From Gammaproteobacteria bacterium (GTDB lineage Bacteria > Pseudomonadota > Gammaproteobacteria > UBA6429 > Thiohalophilaceae), in contig JAOULO010000001.1 of NCBI GenBank assembly GCA_029881995.1, positions 62,001-126,000 of the forward strand: a stretch of DNA of 64,000 nt, read 5' to 3'. A program made the position numbers and the translations under genes. The stretch's first letter is position 1. The number at the start of each line of letters is the position of its first letter. The notes under the pieces are model-generated. The model saw nothing but the letters and a program-made list of their open reading frames with translations. It was not told the DNA's origin and made no database searches. This document shows positions 9,311 through 18,223 of this stretch, piece after piece.

Positions 9311-10211
9311 ACTCCTCCTGCATCGCCACCTGTGGTTTACGCTGAGGTAATAGCCGGTGACCCCACTGATAGATAGACATTCCACTGAGGATCATTGCTG
9401 TTCCAGTCCAGACCACATGTTGGATCACTTCATTGTTTAACAAGGCCCCAATGATCAGTGCCGACACAGGTGTCACCAGGGGAATCAGCCCCACCTTGCT
9501 GGCCTCTACATGTTTCAGTACATAGTAAAACGACACAAAACCCATCACCGAACCAAGCAGACCAAGGTAGACAATAGATAAACCCGCTTTCATGGGGATT
9601 GTCTCCGGGAGCTTCCCATCAAGCAGGAACCAGCTAAGCAGAAAGAAGGGTAGTGAAACTATCAGGCCGCCGGTTGTCATACTCAGTGCCGGCATGTCAT
9701 TACCCAGTTTTTTAATCCAGACCGTACTGCCCGAGTGCAGAATGACGGCAATGAAAACCACCAGCATGCCCATCAATGCTTCGTGACTGGCATTGGCCCC
9801 ATCACCAAAGATCAGTACCAGCCCAACAAAAGCCAGGCCCATACCGAATAACTTTAATGGGCTTAATCCCTGCTCACCAAGCCATAGGCTGGCCATTAGT
9901 CCTGTTAAAAGCGGTGTCAAACCGAAGATGACAGAAACCAGTCCAGAAGGAATAAATTGCGCCCCCCAGTACACACAACTCATCGCCCCAAAGATCGCTA
10001 TCCCTTCTGCCACATAGACCATAATCGCCCGTTTATGCCAGGGCAGTTTACCTCGCAAAATGGCCAGCAATAACAGGCAGCCCAAAGTACCAATGATCAT
10101 GCGAGAGCTGACCGCAAAAATAAAACTAAGGCCTTCGCTGCTCCACTTAATACCCAGCGGTGTGGTTGACCAGATCAATATGGTGCCCAAAAAGGCAAGT
10201 GGGACGGACAT
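9309..10211 (-). CDS. EamA-family (DMT superfamily) metabolite transporter
   Basis: The 300-residue protein has ten predicted membrane helices in two EamA repeats (roughly residues 3-135 and 150-285). Typical wording includes TILIWSTTPLGIKWSSEG at the start, YWGAQFIPSGLVSVIFGLTPL, and FVSFYYVLKHVEASKVGLIPL with PVSALIIGALLNNE near the end. Such proteins export or import small metabolites such as amino acids or cofactors; the substrate is not predictable. It has a strong AAGGAG ribosome site. Its stop codon overlaps the right end of the inverted-repeat element. Confidence 0.9.
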   Translation of the reverse strand: MSVPLAFLGTILIWSTTPLGIKWSSEGLSFIFAVSSRMIIGTLGCLLLLAILRGKLPWHKRAIMVYVAEGIAIFGAMSCVYWGAQFIPSGLVSVIFGLTPLLTGLMASLWLGEQGLSPLKLFGMGLAFVGLVLIFGDGANASHEALMGMLVVFIAVILHSGSTVWIKKLGNDMPALSMTTGGLIVSLPFFLLSWFLLDGKLPETIPMKAGLSIVYLGLLGSVMGFVSFYYVLKHVEASKVGLIPLVTPVSALIIGALLNNEVIQHVVWTGTAMILSGMSIYQWGHRLLPQRKPQVAMQEE

Positions 10212-10250
10212 GGTTTTACTCCTTCATCAAATTAGTAGCGTCCAGAAACG

Positions 10251-10282
10251 AAAAAGGCCGCAGTGTTTAAGCTGCGGCCTTT
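10251..10282 (-). terminator. strong hairpin terminator, minus strand
   Basis: The 11-bp perfect stem AAAGGCCGCAG/CTGCGGCCTTT has an 8-base loop and continues into TTTTT on the minus strand. It ends either the zinc-ribbon gene at 10457 or the possible small transcript that starts near 10405. Confidence 0.75.
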
Positions 10283-10412
10283 GGGTAATCCTCTAAAACT
10301 TCTTCTACAACAAACAGGGTTCCCTCCGGCCAACAGCATGGTGCCACAGCACTTTCACACAGCGGCGAGTCATTGGACAGAATTTGGAAATGTTGTAAGT
10401 CATAGTCTCTTG

Positions 10413-10441
10413 AGTTTGGGTGCTGTAAGCAAAACTGTCAA
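10413..10441 (-). promoter_or_regulatory. possible sigma-70 promoter of a small transcript
   Basis: On the minus strand a perfect -35 TTGACA (10441-10436) lies 17 bases before CAAACT (10418-10413), a poor -10. A transcript from about 10405 to the terminator at 10251 would be about 155 nt. It contains a 32-codon ORF from ATG at 10403 to 10305. Confidence 0.35.
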
Positions 10442-10456
10442 GACAAAATTTTATAA

Positions 10457-11047
10457 CTACATCGTGGTATAAAAATAATCCCATGATGAGCCACTGATGT
10501 TTTGTAATTCCTTTAACAAACCATCGGTGGGTACCACTTCGTGAGGATGTACATCGATAAGTTCAATGAAAAACTGACTGACACCGGCTTCGTGTTTCCA
10601 GTTAATGGCATCTATAGAACTGACTTGCTGACAAAGAGGGCAGGCCCAGTTGGCTTTGTTGAACAGTGGCTCAACTTGGGCCACGGTATCGGAAGGTTTT
10701 CGGCAATGAGGACAACGAGCTCGGCTCTCCTCCCGCAAATAACGGAATACTGCCTGCTCTTGTTCAGCAAACCGAAAATGACAAAAATGGATATCACCGT
10801 CCTTTTCGGGTTCCAGCTTGAGGGCCGGGGCACAACCCATAAAACTCAGTAACTGGTAAAAGCGCTCACCGAGTTTATAGCGGGTCTCGGCACCAAATTC
10901 GAAAGCCTCTCCCAATAATCCAAGCTTTACCAGTTCAGAGGGCAAGGCCCGGTAAGAGGCCATTTTTACCGCTCCTTCAGATGGGTAGAGACACAGGCAA
11001 TACTGGGGATTTGGGGTAATCATGAGCGGGCAGTCTGCCTGAAACAT
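10457..11047 (-). CDS. conserved protein with a zinc-ribbon-like Cys4 motif
   Basis: The 196-residue protein was not recognised. Its central part has CPHC (about residue 112) and CPLC (about residue 137), spaced 25 residues apart like a zinc ribbon. N-terminal Cys residues (C5, C17, C19) are also present, and no signal peptide or membrane segment is seen. The C-terminus is acidic and aromatic (SSWDYFYTT). Zinc ribbons usually bind nucleic acid or another protein. It may be monocistronic. Confidence 0.6.
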   Translation of the reverse strand: MFQADCPLMITPNPQYCLCLYPSEGAVKMASYRALPSELVKLGLLGEAFEFGAETRYKLGERFYQLLSFMGCAPALKLEPEKDGDIHFCHFRFAEQEQAVFRYLREESRARCPHCRKPSDTVAQVEPLFNKANWACPLCQQVSSIDAINWKHEAGVSQFFIELIDVHPHEVVPTDGLLKELQNISGSSWDYFYTTM

Positions 11048-11263
11048 AAAACCCTGTCACCTACCTGATCAGGACAGAATTTCCTAGGGATTCACTCAGG
11101 CAGAAAAATGATATTTATATATTTATCAAAATGTTACAACTTTCACAGCTGGTGTACCCACTAAATCTGACAGGTACATCAAACTCAAGATCGTACAAAA
11201 AATGTCGTTAAATAAATGACTCGTGGGGAGTCTTTTATATACATCAACATCGAGGACATCATA

Positions 11264-12139
11264 ATGGCGCTATGGAAGACACGCTCAATACAATTTCTCT
11301 GTCTGCTTTTACTCGGTTTAAACAACCCTGTCTGGGCAGCCAAAAGTGACCCCATCAAGCTGCCTGAGGGTGATGAAATCATAGGTGCAGGGGCCCACTT
11401 CTCATGGATCATTTTTAATCAGCTCAAACCGGAGCTGGAGAAAATCTCTGGCCGCAAAATCAGCCTGTATGGCAAAAACTCCATGCTGGGACAGGGTTGC
11501 AACGCCGGGATCAAGACCGCCAAGCTCAGTAATGACAAACGTGACACCTTTGGTTTTGTCTGCTGTACCCTGAGTGACGAAGAGGTCAAAAAGAAAAATA
11601 TCCAGGTTCATCCACTGGCCCTGGAACCCGTCATGATCCTGGTGAATAAATCCAACCCAATAAAGAACCTGAGTAAACAGCAGGTTCGTGACATATTTAA
11701 AGGCAAGATCAAGAACTGGAAAGACGTTGGTGGGAAGGATCAGGCCATTGTCGTAGTCACCCGTCTGCATTGTAAAAAGCGTCCCGGTCACTGGAAGCGC
11801 ATTCTGCCCGATGCCAAACACTTTCGGGCTGAACGGATTAATGTCAAAAGTGCCGATGAAATGAGCCAACGTGTGAGTGATTTCGATGGTGCCATTGGTC
11901 ATATCGGTTCCACCTGGATTTTTGAGGCCGGTGATAAAACCCGGGCCATTTCAGTTGATCATAAAAAACCAACTGCGACCAACTTAAAAAACAAAAGCTA
12001 TCCGTTTTATCGCAAGCTGTCTGCTGTGACTAACCCTAATCCTGCACCCGATGTTTTGAAAATCATCCGTGAAGCACAGACAGGTAAGGGCTTCCGTAAG
12101 ATGGCAAAACGTTTTGAACTGCTACCACTGGTGGAATAA
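11264..12139 (+). CDS. PstS/PBP-like periplasmic binding protein, partner of a diguanylate cyclase
   Basis: The ATG at 11264 follows CGAGGA and gives a clean signal peptide ending PVWA; an earlier in-frame start would hide it. The mature protein has the phosphate-binding-like (PBP_2) fold wording: GAGAHFSWIIFNQLKPEL, LVNKSNPIKNLSKQQVRDIF with GKIKNWKDVGG, the strongest part of the family signature, and IGHIGSTWIFEAG. It lies 3 bases from the cyclase gene at 12143 and no ABC transporter genes are near. A sensory role, presenting a ligand to the cyclase's periplasmic domain, is more likely than uptake. The ligand is not known; Cys-rich segments (FVCCTLS, LHCKKR) are unusual for PstS. Confidence 0.8.
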   Translation: MALWKTRSIQFLCLLLLGLNNPVWAAKSDPIKLPEGDEIIGAGAHFSWIIFNQLKPELEKISGRKISLYGKNSMLGQGCNAGIKTAKLSNDKRDTFGFVCCTLSDEEVKKKNIQVHPLALEPVMILVNKSNPIKNLSKQQVRDIFKGKIKNWKDVGGKDQAIVVVTRLHCKKRPGHWKRILPDAKHFRAERINVKSADEMSQRVSDFDGAIGHIGSTWIFEAGDKTRAISVDHKKPTATNLKNKSYPFYRKLSAVTNPNPAPDVLKIIREAQTGKGFRKMAKRFELLPLVE

Positions 12140-12142
12140 ATC

Positions 12143-13723
12143 TTGGCGGTTAGAAGTTTTTTGAACAGCTACCGTGGCCGGCTGATTATCTACAGCACGG
12201 CCCTGATGCTATGCCTGACAGGTAGCCTGTTGTACTCCTATCACCATGTCGATTCTATTATTAAAGGTGAGACCACCGAGCATATTGAAAGGGTCGCCCA
12301 GTTATCCCATAAACGCCTGGAAGATATCCAGAACTCACTAAAAGGTTATGTCGATACGATACGTAGTGATCTGCGCCTGCAGGAATACATGTTTGTGGTA
12401 ACAAATATTGGTAGTGAGGCCAAACCACTGCATGAGCTCTATAAAAAGCATTTTGGCTGGTTCTCGGTTGATCACTACCTGTTTTTCTCCAAAAGCGGTA
12501 AGAAACTCTTTGGTCAGGCCGAGGCCTCATTAGTTGAACAGGTCAAACCCATTTTAAAAGAAACTGAGAGTATCAGGTATCTGGATGCCCATGATGGCCT
12601 CGAGATCGTGGCCATCTCTCCCATAAAATATCGTGACAGTATTCTAGGTTACGTTGTGCTGAGTAAACATATTGGTCAAAAGTGGCTATCCGCCTATCAC
12701 GATGAAAGTGGTGTCATGGCCTTTTTTGTTAAGAATAATACTGTGCTGTCCAGTTGTACGGGAAAACTTACCGGGAAATCGTTCAACCCCTCCACGGCCA
12801 ACATGACTATGGGCGATGACAGTTACCATATTTATCATTCAAACCTGTCAACTACTGAATCAACACTGCCACAGCTCTGGTTTGCCATAAAAAATACTGA
12901 GGTTGTTTCCCGCCTGAATGAACATCGTAGAGCCACTCTATTAACTATTGGTTTTAGTATCGCAGCTATTACCCTGTTCGGCCTGTTATTGATTCGTAAT
13001 TTTACCCGACCACTCACTCAGCTAATACATCTAACTCGCTCCATCACCGATGGTAAGTTACCTGACGTCGACAGGACCAACAAACCTAACGAGATCGCTG
13101 CCCTGTCTAATCATTTTGCTGACATGGTCAAGGCTTTAAAAGATAAACAGGATGAAATCGACAAGGTACATGCCGCTCTGGAAAAATCAGCCATTACCGA
13201 TATGCTGACCGGTCTGTATAACCGGCGTTATTTACAGGTCGTGTTTCCCAAGCTGGTAGCCCAGGCCCAGCGTGATCTCCATAAGATTGCAGCCATACTC
13301 ATCGACCTTGATCACTTTAAGCAAGTCAATGATGAACACGGACATATTACGGGTGACATGGCCCTGAGCCATTTTTCTGATGAACTGAAAAAGCTGTCGC
13401 GAACCAATGATTACCTGTTTCGTATCGGGGGTGAAGAATTCCTGGTACTTTCGATCACGGATGACATTAACGGCATAGCCCAGTTTGCTGAAAAACTGAG
13501 AAGTGAAATCGCCAGTACGCCGGTGCAATATCAGGAACTGACCATTCCCCTCACTATCAGTTGTGGGATTAGCCTGGCTGACTCTAATGATCCGGATCAG
13601 TCCACTCTGACTCAGTTGCTTAATAAGGCTGATAAGGCCATGTATGAAGCCAAAGAAAAGGGGCGTAATTGCGTATGTCTGGCCCCGGGGCTTTCTACAT
13701 CCCCTCTGCTGCGCCAGGTTTGA
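12143..13723 (+). CDS. membrane diguanylate cyclase (Cache-HAMP-GGDEF)
   Basis: The protein makes c-di-GMP at the inner membrane. It has one N-terminal helix (about 14-32), a periplasmic Cache-type sensor region (about 33-265), a second helix (about 268-288), a HAMP linker (about 289-345, NFTRPLTQLIHLTRSI), and a GGDEF domain (about 350-520). That domain has DMLTGLYNRRY, LIDLDHFKQVND and the active-site variant RIGGEEF near residue 430, which is catalytically competent. The start is TTG with GGTGGA 6-7 bases upstream; no ATG precedes the first helix. It is translated right after the periplasmic binding protein, so ligand-dependent control is likely, by analogy with the V. cholerae NspS-MbaA pair. 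Confidence 0.92.
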   Translation: MAVRSFLNSYRGRLIIYSTALMLCLTGSLLYSYHHVDSIIKGETTEHIERVAQLSHKRLEDIQNSLKGYVDTIRSDLRLQEYMFVVTNIGSEAKPLHELYKKHFGWFSVDHYLFFSKSGKKLFGQAEASLVEQVKPILKETESIRYLDAHDGLEIVAISPIKYRDSILGYVVLSKHIGQKWLSAYHDESGVMAFFVKNNTVLSSCTGKLTGKSFNPSTANMTMGDDSYHIYHSNLSTTESTLPQLWFAIKNTEVVSRLNEHRRATLLTIGFSIAAITLFGLLLIRNFTRPLTQLIHLTRSITDGKLPDVDRTNKPNEIAALSNHFADMVKALKDKQDEIDKVHAALEKSAITDMLTGLYNRRYLQVVFPKLVAQAQRDLHKIAAILIDLDHFKQVNDEHGHITGDMALSHFSDELKKLSRTNDYLFRIGGEEFLVLSITDDINGIAQFAEKLRSEIASTPVQYQELTIPLTISCGISLADSNDPDQSTLTQLLNKADKAMYEAKEKGRNCVCLAPGLSTSPLLRQV

Positions 13724-13825
13724 CGGTCACTGAGCTGATTAATGGCATTGTCCATGCCTATATTAGAAAATTACTATACAATGCTATGTAACCCTAATTT
13801 TCCATATTATTTACAAGGTATCTTC

Positions 13826-14116
13826 ATGTCCGTAGAAACTGAATTGAGCAAGGAAGAACAGGTCCTCCAGATGATGAAAAAAGTCCTGACCGATGTCGCA
13901 AAAGAGACTTTTACCCGCCCTGGACTGAAACACCCCCTATCCGACTCGACTATACTGGGTATCCGCGATTGCCTGAGCCTGATTACCGCCCGAGAACGGG
14001 AACTGGCTGAAGAACAGGGGCGCCCTATGAATCAACGGCCTCGTTTTATCGACGAGCCCCAAACCAGTGTGGTTGTCTCCCTGGACAGCCTGAAATCGGA
14101 TAACAAAGAGGACTGA
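13826..14116 (+). CDS. small conserved cytoplasmic protein, 96 aa
   Basis: Start ATG 13826 has AAGGT upstream; an earlier in-frame ATG at 13742 would add 28 unlikely residues. The helical protein (QVLQMMKKVLTDVAKE, LGIRDCLSLITARERELAEEQG) ends with a conserved-looking RPRFIDEPQTSVVVSLDSL segment. I recall similar short gammaproteobacterial proteins, sometimes mislabelled as segregation and condensation protein A. No function is assigned. It lies 7 bases before the PDC-sensor gene and is probably co-transcribed with it. Confidence 0.6.
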   Translation: MSVETELSKEEQVLQMMKKVLTDVAKETFTRPGLKHPLSDSTILGIRDCLSLITARERELAEEQGRPMNQRPRFIDEPQTSVVVSLDSLKSDNKED

Positions 14117-14123
14117 AGGCTTA

Positions 14124-15083
14124 ATGTCATCTCTGCAGCAGGTTATTTCCACCAAAAAGGCCGCCCTGGCGGAAGCCGTTGAGAACCCACTGGAGGCCAT
14201 TGCTAACGCCCTGGCCGCCCTGTGGCCGGATATCGAGACCGCCAATACCCTGCTGGTGGATCAAAAGAAGAACGTGCCCTATAGCCACCTGCTCTATGTG
14301 ATGGATGTCAATGGTCGCCAGTTGTCCGCCAATATCAGCCATGAAGGTGCCGATGCCACCTGGTGTAACCAGGACCTGTCCCAACGGCCCTTTTTTACTA
14401 ATACCTCTTTACCATTTAAGGGCATGATCCTGTCCCGGGCCTATTTAAGCGATCGCAGCCTGCAATCCTGTATCACGGCAATCCATGCCATCAATCTCGG
14501 CGACCAGCTACTGGGCTTTCTAGCCGCCGATTTCAATATCACGGATTTGCCTGCCAATCCGCTCACTGCTGTACAGAGTAATAAGTGGCAGCAGTTTCGA
14601 GGTGATCCGGCAGTGCGCAATACCCTGTTTATGCAGGAGCGGGTTAATAGCCTGATGGACCAGCATCTTAATGAACTAAATATCCTGATGGACAACCTGA
14701 TCACCCAACACGGGGTTTTTCACACCAAGCTCCATTATTCCAGTGGACGCTGTAGCCTGTGGCTATATGATGACCCCTATCACTATCGCATCCACAGCGT
14801 TGAGGAAATCATTAATCCGGAAATCTGTCTGGCCTATCCCCAACGCGATTACCCGGAAGATGCCCTGGTACCCCAGGATCAGGTCCTGCTGGTTCTGGAA
14901 CACATGAAAAAGCTACGTTATGCCGATGAAACCATCTATCTTCGCTCCGGCTCCCTCAATATCATGAATGGTATGGTCGGGCTGACCTTCTCCTGTGATG
15001 GTTCCCACTATGTCTCTTTTGCTGAATTCCTCGACAAAAATGAGACTTTCTGGTTTGGAATCCCCCGGAAAGAGTTGGCCTGA
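14124..15083 (+). CDS. soluble PDC/Cache-like sensor domain protein
   Basis: The N-terminal half has the PDC (Cache) fold wording normally seen outside the membrane in receptors: LLYVMDVNGRQLSANIS, DLSQRPFF, LSRAYLSDRSLQSCITAIHAI, GFLAADFNI. No signal peptide or membrane segment is present, so the domain should act in the cytoplasm. The C-terminal half (about 185-319) is of unknown fold. It has a GAAGG ribosome site and is placed between a diguanylate cyclase and a GGDEF-EAL gene. A role in ligand sensing for c-di-GMP signalling is inferred from position only. Confidence 0.65.
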   Translation: MSSLQQVISTKKAALAEAVENPLEAIANALAALWPDIETANTLLVDQKKNVPYSHLLYVMDVNGRQLSANISHEGADATWCNQDLSQRPFFTNTSLPFKGMILSRAYLSDRSLQSCITAIHAINLGDQLLGFLAADFNITDLPANPLTAVQSNKWQQFRGDPAVRNTLFMQERVNSLMDQHLNELNILMDNLITQHGVFHTKLHYSSGRCSLWLYDDPYHYRIHSVEEIINPEICLAYPQRDYPEDALVPQDQVLLVLEHMKKLRYADETIYLRSGSLNIMNGMVGLTFSCDGSHYVSFAEFLDKNETFWFGIPRKELA

Positions 15084-15201
15084 TAAGCAATTTACGGTAC
15101 TGTCTGCTCAAGTATTGGGCAAATGATCTGACTATGTTCAGATAAATCTACATACATAAAAACGGGCTATGTCAGATCAAGCGGCATTGTGGTATTAGGC
15201 G

Positions 15202-17745
15202 ATGATCAAACCACGTAATAAGCAGTACCTGTATAGTCTGCGCATTCGCTACGCAGTGGTTGCCATTCTGTTTGCCATGATCATTCTGGCTAGCGCCAGT
15301 CTCGCCTATCAAACACTCAAAACGGCCCGGCACAGTACCACGGACAGCATCGAAAGCCGTCAGCAATTACAACAACGTACCCGACATATACGTGATGCAA
15401 TCTGGCAGGCCCATGAGTCCCTGCAAATGTTTCTGTTTAATCCGCAAAAAGATATTTACCAGCACAAAATCCATAACGGTATAAACGCTGCTATTTTGAA
15501 CACGAAATTTCTAGTAGAGAGAAACCAGAATCTACCAAACGAACCTGCTGAAAAGGTCCGGGATCTGATTCAGCTGTTATATAAGCTGGACACTTCGGTG
15601 GTCCGTCTGATCGATATCCGAACCAATGCAATAGAACAATACCCTTCTCTTGCTTATGCACGCGGAAGTATGCTTGGGTTCAACAGTAATTTCGTGACTG
15701 CTGCCTCACTGGCAATCGAAGAATCATTGTCTGAAAGTGATCAGGTCTATCCAAGAGATATATATCATATTCTTGTTCAGTTACGTCATCACTGGACTCA
15801 GATCATTTCAAATTTTCGTATGTACCTGGCCAACCGACTGGGGACATTTGACAACAGTGTTTTTGATTCTCAGATCAACGACATTGAAAGCCAGTATGAA
15901 ACACTTAGATCCTTATTAGTTCGGCTGAAGGAATTTGATAAAGAGGGATTATTAGACCTGCAGGCCTCAAGCTCCCTTGAAATCATGAAGGAAACCTCCG
16001 CTGCATGGTATGAAGACTATCTTAAGGTCAAAAAAATTAATCAGTCTGATACGTGGCGTACCGATGCTCTATTGGTAGCAGATGAAATCGAACCACTGCT
16101 GGAAAAAATCTGGTCACACCTGCTGGATATTGAACTGGCCATTGAGAGTACTGCAGAAGCCGATGTAGGTTTGCTGACGCGCATTGCTCAGTATCATGTA
16201 AATGCCCTCTGGCTCGCAGCAGGTCTTGCCATCCTGTTTGTGATTCTCAGTTACTGGCTACTGGATAAATCGGTGCTGCGTCCCCTTTCCGCCCTGACAA
16301 GCGCCATCAAGGCCGAGGCCCATGGAAAAGACACGCATACGCTACCAAATGTCAAAACTCTGGAAACACAGAATCTGGTGGATGCCTTTGCGGAAATGCG
16401 TAAACAGATACATAGCCGTCAAAACGCTCTGGAATATCAGGCCCTGCATGACTCTCTGACCGGTCTGGCCAACCGCACCCTGCTGATGGACAGACTACAG
16501 CAAGGCATTCAACAATGTGCCCGGCATCAAACCGCCCTGTCTTTACTACTCATCGACCTGGATAGTTTTAAAGAAGTGAATGATACCCTGGGTCATCAGG
16601 TTGGTGACAAACTGCTGGAAGAAGTGGGCAACCGACTCAAACAATCCCTACGCGAAATTGATACCGTGGCCCGGCTGGGTGGAGATGAGTTTGCCATCCT
16701 GTTACCTGAAAACAATTCTATTGAAGCTTCTGAAGTGGCACGTAAAATCCAGCATCTTCTAGAAGATGATTTTCTTATCAATGAGATGCAGCTCTATGTC
16801 AGTGCCAGTATCGGTATTGCTTCATACCCTCAACAAGCCAGTAATATTCAGGATCTGATCAAGTTCTCAGATATCGCCATGTATGTCGCTAAACGAAATC
16901 GGCTGGGTTATGCAATTTATGACCGAGAGCTGGATACCCACAGTATCAGCCAGCTATCACTGGGTTCTGATCTGCGCAATGCACTGGACAATGACAGTAT
17001 TCAACTGGTTTACCAACCAAAACTGACCTGCAATTCACTTGAGGTTTATGGTATTGAAGCCCTGCTCCGCTGGACACATCCGGAACTGGGGCCTATCCCT
17101 GCCTCTGAGGCCATTGACCTGGCTGAACAAACTGGTTTTATAAACCAGCTCACAATCTGGATTGCGGATGAGATTTCAAAACAAAATAAACTATGGCAAA
17201 AACAGGGTATTCATTTACCTATTGCCATTAACCTCTCGGTTTATAGTCTGCAAAGTAATGCCGTTATCGAACAAATACTATCCAGATTAAATGCAGATAA
17301 TACCCTTAAGAATAATTTCATTTTTGAGATAACAGAAAGTGCCATGATGGTTGACCCTCAGCATGCCATTGAAACCCTGAATCAAATCAGTGATGCAGGT
17401 GGCCAACTCAGTATTGATGATTTTGGCACTGGGTTCTCCTCACTGGCTTACCTCAAACAAATGCCGGTAGGGGAACTGAAAATCGACAAATCTTTTGTGA
17501 GTGATATGGTCAAAAGTGAGAACGACGCCATTATTGTTCGTTCGATTATTGATCTAGCTCACAATCTTGACCTAAAGGTGGTTGCTGAAGGTGTCGAAGA
17601 CAAGGCCACACTGCAGTTATTACAGATTCTTAACTGTGACATCGTGCAGGGTAATTATTTCTGTCAGCCTGTGTCTGTCAGCCAGTTTCAGGATTGGTAT
17701 AGCCAACGCATCAGTGCTGGTAATGTACTCGAGTCGGTATCCTGA
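15202..17745 (+). CDS. membrane GGDEF-EAL c-di-GMP turnover protein
   Basis: The 847-residue protein has a helix at about 13-33, a long helical periplasmic sensor region (about 34-330), a second helix (about 335-353) and a HAMP-like linker. The GGDEF domain has DSLTGLANRTLL, LIDLDSFKEVND and intact GGDEF near 494. The EAL domain has intact EALLRW near 619, DDFGTGFSSLAYLKQMP, LKIDKSFV and VVAEGVED. Both catalytic signatures look intact, so it could make or degrade c-di-GMP, and phosphodiesterase activity is the usual outcome of such hybrids. The PilZ effector gene lies 83 bases downstream. Confidence 0.93.
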   Translation: MIKPRNKQYLYSLRIRYAVVAILFAMIILASASLAYQTLKTARHSTTDSIESRQQLQQRTRHIRDAIWQAHESLQMFLFNPQKDIYQHKIHNGINAAILNTKFLVERNQNLPNEPAEKVRDLIQLLYKLDTSVVRLIDIRTNAIEQYPSLAYARGSMLGFNSNFVTAASLAIEESLSESDQVYPRDIYHILVQLRHHWTQIISNFRMYLANRLGTFDNSVFDSQINDIESQYETLRSLLVRLKEFDKEGLLDLQASSSLEIMKETSAAWYEDYLKVKKINQSDTWRTDALLVADEIEPLLEKIWSHLLDIELAIESTAEADVGLLTRIAQYHVNALWLAAGLAILFVILSYWLLDKSVLRPLSALTSAIKAEAHGKDTHTLPNVKTLETQNLVDAFAEMRKQIHSRQNALEYQALHDSLTGLANRTLLMDRLQQGIQQCARHQTALSLLLIDLDSFKEVNDTLGHQVGDKLLEEVGNRLKQSLREIDTVARLGGDEFAILLPENNSIEASEVARKIQHLLEDDFLINEMQLYVSASIGIASYPQQASNIQDLIKFSDIAMYVAKRNRLGYAIYDRELDTHSISQLSLGSDLRNALDNDSIQLVYQPKLTCNSLEVYGIEALLRWTHPELGPIPASEAIDLAEQTGFINQLTIWIADEISKQNKLWQKQGIHLPIAINLSVYSLQSNAVIEQILSRLNADNTLKNNFIFEITESAMMVDPQHAIETLNQISDAGGQLSIDDFGTGFSSLAYLKQMPVGELKIDKSFVSDMVKSENDAIIVRSIIDLAHNLDLKVVAEGVEDKATLQLLQILNCDIVQGNYFCQPVSVSQFQDWYSQRISAGNVLESVS

Positions 17746-17828
17746 CTTGGCACTAACAGGCTGATATTAAAGACAAACTTGCACCTCTGGCCCCTGAAAG
17801 CTAGAGTTACCACTGAGAACCTGTCACT

Positions 17829-18131
17829 ATGCAATGTGCCGTGAGTAAGCAAAAGGACCCTAACAGACGATCCGATAACCGGCTGGATATTTGCCTGAAA
17901 GTACTTGTAACCTATACCGATGGCAACCAGTACTCCCTCTGTACCCAAAATATGAGTACTACAGGTCTATTTCTGGAGGTTGGGGATGGGGATATGCCAT
18001 TCCCTAAATTGGGCAGTACGATTACAGTTCAGGTTTCATCAGAACTAGGAATGCCGGATGCCCCGGAAGTTAAGGCCACGGTGGTCAGAATAACAGATGA
18101 AGGTTTTGGTATTATGTTCCTGCAAGAATAA
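17829..18131 (+). CDS. PilZ-domain c-di-GMP receptor, single domain
   Basis: The 100-residue protein is a stand-alone PilZ domain. The N-terminal arginine motif (NRRSDNR, fitting RxxxR) is at about residues 12-18 and the second ligand motif (NMSTTG, fitting D/N-x-S-x-x-G) is at about 42-47. Both are needed for c-di-GMP binding. It follows the GGDEF-EAL gene on the same strand. The output partner is not visible in this neighbourhood. Confidence 0.9.
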   Translation: MQCAVSKQKDPNRRSDNRLDICLKVLVTYTDGNQYSLCTQNMSTTGLFLEVGDGDMPFPKLGSTITVQVSSELGMPDAPEVKATVVRITDEGFGIMFLQE

Positions 18132-18223
18132 TCCAGACTAAATACTTCATTCACATCTGGACAAGATCCTTGTCTGGCTTTTATGATCGACCAACCTTTG
18201 TCTAGACACTTTGATTTATACAA

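Noticed and set aside
10263-10472. 69-codon plus-strand ORF
   Set aside because: It lies across the minus-strand promoter and terminator and has no coding character.
11216-12139. Earlier start for the periplasmic binding protein
   Set aside because: It adds 16 residues before a clean signal peptide; ATG 11264 has a proper ribosome site.
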